Shown here piece after piece: positions 4,293 through 5,629 of a stretch of DNA of 5,629 nt. Numbering within the stretch: position 1 is the stretch's first letter; the number at the start of each line of letters is the position of its first letter. The stretch is taken from contig JACQRS010000205.1 of the NCBI GenBank assembly GCA_016206385.1, forward strand, positions 1 to 5,629, read 5' to 3'. Source of the stretch: Candidatus Rokuibacteriota bacterium. GTDB lineage: Bacteria > Methylomirabilota > Methylomirabilia > Rokubacteriales > CSP1-6. The translations under genes and the position numbers were made by a program. A model generated the notes under the pieces. That model was not told where the DNA came from and did not search any database. It saw only the letters and a program-made list of their open reading frames with translations.

Positions 4293-5347
4293 GGAACCCT
4301 CACGGCCTCGAGAAACCGTTCCGCGACCCGCGGCGAGTCGAACTCCGCGGCCCACCGGCGCCCGGCTTCTCCGTACTCCTTCCGACGGGCCGCGTCTGTC
4401 AGGACTTCCTCGAGCGCCGCCGCCAGCCGCTCTGGACTCCGCGGCTCGACAAGGATCCCAGCCACGCCGTCAGGTACCACCTCGGGGACGGCGGCCGCGC
4501 GGCAGGCGACGATCGGCAGGCCCGCGGCCATCGCCTCGATGAACACGATCCCGAACCCTTCCTGGACGCTCGGCAGGCAGAAGCAATCCGCGTTCACGTA
4601 CTCCTCCGCGAGCCGGCTCCGGGAGACCTCCCCCAGAAACTCGACGGTCCCGCCGAGGCCCAGTTGGGCGCGGAGCCGAACCAGCCGCGGGTGCTCGGGC
4701 CCGCTCCCGACGATGCGCACCTGGAGCTCGGGCACCCGGGCGCGGAGCCGGTGCGCCGCCTCCAGGAGGTCCTGGATGCGCTTCCGCGGGTACATGCGCG
4801 CGACACAGAGCACCGTCCGCCGGTCGGCGGGCCGTCGGGGCGCCCGCGCGAAGCGCACCTCCCACTCGGCGAGGTCGATGGGCTCGGGAACCATCCTGAT
4901 CTTCCCGGCCGTTACCCCATACTCGCGCCGGACGACCTCTGCGCAGTAGCGGCTCGTCACCAGAACGGCGTCGGCCCGGGCCACGTTCTTCCCCTCCCAC
5001 CCCGCCTGGACCGACAGGAGCGTGCGGATCCATCCCCGCTCGTTCCGGAGCTCGTCGGCGATGACGCCCTTGAGGCTCGCGACGAAGGGGATCCGGCGCC
5101 GGCGCGCCCAGAGAAACCCGTCGAGATCGAAGCCGACCGCGAGGTCCGCACGGGGCGGGGCCAGACGCAGGCCGGCGTTGTAGAGCCAGCGGTCGAGCGT
5201 GTGAAAGCCCGAGCGGAAGCGGAGGGGACGGATCTCCACCGCGTGGCCCAGCTTCGCCAGCGCGCGCTCCAGCTCCCGGATGCCGACGAAGGTCCCGCTT
5301 CCCTCGGTCGGGGTCAGCGGGGTCGAGGTGAGGAACGCAAAACGCAC
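4289..5347 (-). CDS. Glycosyltransferase, GT4-type (GT-B fold)
   Basis: A 352-residue enzyme of the GT4 group, which moves a sugar from a nucleotide-sugar donor to an acceptor with retention. The N-terminal acceptor domain opens MRFAFLTSTPLTPTEGSGTF and has the glycine-rich loop and helix IRELERALAKLGH typical of GT-B enzymes. The C-terminal donor domain has VARMYPRKRIQDLLEA at 182-197 (Arg184 and Lys189, phosphate-contacting positions), VRIVGSGPEHPRL near 210-222, and the EX7E motif Glu263...Glu271 (QEGFGIVFIEAMAAGLPIVA). No membrane segment or signal peptide is apparent. The start is GTG at 5347, directly after the upstream gene's TAG, with AAGGA 6 nt before it. The stop overlaps the next gene as ATGA. 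The acceptor is unknown; operon context allows a pterin, but GT4 enzymes more often build surface glycans or glycolipids. Confidence 0.9.
   Translation of the reverse strand: MRFAFLTSTPLTPTEGSGTFVGIRELERALAKLGHAVEIRPLRFRSGFHTLDRWLYNAGLRLAPPRADLAVGFDLDGFLWARRRRIPFVASLKGVIADELRNERGWIRTLLSVQAGWEGKNVARADAVLVTSRYCAEVVRREYGVTAGKIRMVPEPIDLAEWEVRFARAPRRPADRRTVLCVARMYPRKRIQDLLEAAHRLRARVPELQVRIVGSGPEHPRLVRLRAQLGLGGTVEFLGEVSRSRLAEEYVNADCFCLPSVQEGFGIVFIEAMAAGLPIVACRAAAVPEVVPDGVAGILVEPRSPERLAAALEEVLTDAARRKEYGEAGRRWAAEFDSPRVAERFLEAVRVP
4297..4301 (-). promoter_or_regulatory. Ribosome binding site deciding the PTPS-family gene start
   Basis: GAGGG on the minus strand, 4 nt before the ATG at 4292 and within the last codons of the glycosyltransferase gene. 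With the ATGA stop/start overlap it indicates translational coupling and supports this start over the longer frame from 4355. Confidence 0.6.
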
Positions 5348-5629
5348 CTACCGTCCTTCGAACCGCGGTGGGCGCTTCTCCAGGAAGGCGCGCGTCCCCT
5401 CTTTGTAGTCCTCGCTCTCGAAGGCCTCCAGCGCGAGCCGGCGGATCTCGGCCTGCCGGCCCACCCCGCCATCCTCGAGCGCGGACTCGATGATGACCTT
5501 GGCGCCGCGCACCGAGAGCGGCGCGTTGGCCGCCACCTTCCGGAGGTAGTCGTAGGTGTAAGGCTCCAGCTCATGACCCGGAAGCAGCCGGTTTACGAAC
5601 CCGATGGCGAAGGCCTCCTGGGCCTCCAG
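5348..5629 (-). CDS. Enoyl-CoA hydratase/isomerase family protein, C-terminal 93 residues (5' end outside window)
   Basis: The C-terminal third of a crotonase-fold protein. It begins mid-gene at the right edge, in frame, with LEAQEAFAIGFVNRLLPGHE, the family segment A-x-x-x-G-[LF]-V-N/D-x-[VL] that follows the active site. Then come the helical KVAANAPLSVRGAKVIIESA and the family tail SEDYKEGTRAFLEKRPPRFEGR with TAG at 5350-5348. Catalytic residues lie in the missing part, so activity (hydratase, isomerase or other acyl-CoA reaction) cannot be assigned. The glycosyltransferase start directly abuts its stop, so it is probably the upstream member of the same transcript. Its acyl-CoA role has no obvious link to pterin chemistry, so co-transcription may simply be packing. 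Confidence 0.92.
   Translation of the reverse strand: MEAQEAFAIGFVNRLLPGHELEPYTYDYLRKVAANAPLSVRGAKVIIESALEDGGVGRQAEIRRLALEAFESEDYKEGTRAFLEKRPPRFEGR

Noticed and set aside
4293..4355. 21-residue N-terminal extension of the Cys-less PTPS protein
   Set aside because: It lies inside the glycosyltransferase gene; the ATGA overlap and Shine-Dalgarno at 4297-4301 favour the start at 4292.
3894..4949. Long plus-strand open frame of 351 codons
   Set aside because: Antisense to the PTPS-family and glycosyltransferase genes, which have clear motifs; the translation is Arg/Ser-rich and low in complexity.
1..5629. CRISPR array, tRNA, rRNA, riboswitch or phage genes
   Set aside because: I saw no regularly spaced repeats, no tRNA cloverleaf-like sequence and no rRNA or phage motifs; genes fill nearly all of the window.

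Overview
The window is high-GC bacterial DNA in which every supportable gene lies on the minus strand, so transcription runs from the right edge to the left. High GC, tight gene packing and the look of the proteins fit an uncultured soil or sediment bacterium. Candidatus Rokubacteria/Methylomirabilota is my guess, at low confidence, because no rRNA or other marker is present.

In transcription order: (1) the 3' end of a crotonase-family enoyl-CoA hydratase/isomerase (5348-5629, cut by the window edge); (2) a GT4-type glycosyltransferase (4289-5347); (3) a 6-pyruvoyl-tetrahydropterin synthase/QueD homolog that lacks the usual catalytic cysteine (3873-4292); (4) a second QueD/PTPS paralog with a complete active site (3458-3883); (5) folE, GTP cyclohydrolase I, interrupted in frame by an intein of about 337 residues with an intact-looking LAGLIDADG homing endonuclease (1890-3461); (6) an SDR-family NAD(P)-dependent oxidoreductase (1177-1893). 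These six are back to back: TAG next to GTG, then overlaps ATGA, 11 nt, ATGA and TTGA. They look like one translationally coupled operon.

Then come a short AT-rich gap with an extended -10 promoter motif, an A-type Fe-S carrier gene (HesB/IscA/ErpA family) that appears broken by an internal out-of-frame deletion (891-1138), and a gap of about 240 bp with GC-rich hairpins and a possible dispersed repeat. Last is a MoaD-MoaE fusion, the two subunits of molybdopterin synthase (1-653, cut by the left edge).

The theme is pterin chemistry. FolE converts GTP to 7,8-dihydroneopterin triphosphate, the substrate of both QueD (6-carboxytetrahydropterin, queuosine/7-deazapurine route) and PTPS (6-pyruvoyl-tetrahydropterin, biopterin route). 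SDR enzymes carry out the later reductions in biopterin-type pathways, and glycosyltransferases cap pterins in some bacteria. The gene set could therefore make a reduced, possibly glycosylated pterin, but this is inference from gene order. The most striking feature is the intein in folE: it sits immediately before the zinc-ligand cysteine of the CEHH active-site motif, so the enzyme cannot form its metal site until the intein has spliced out.
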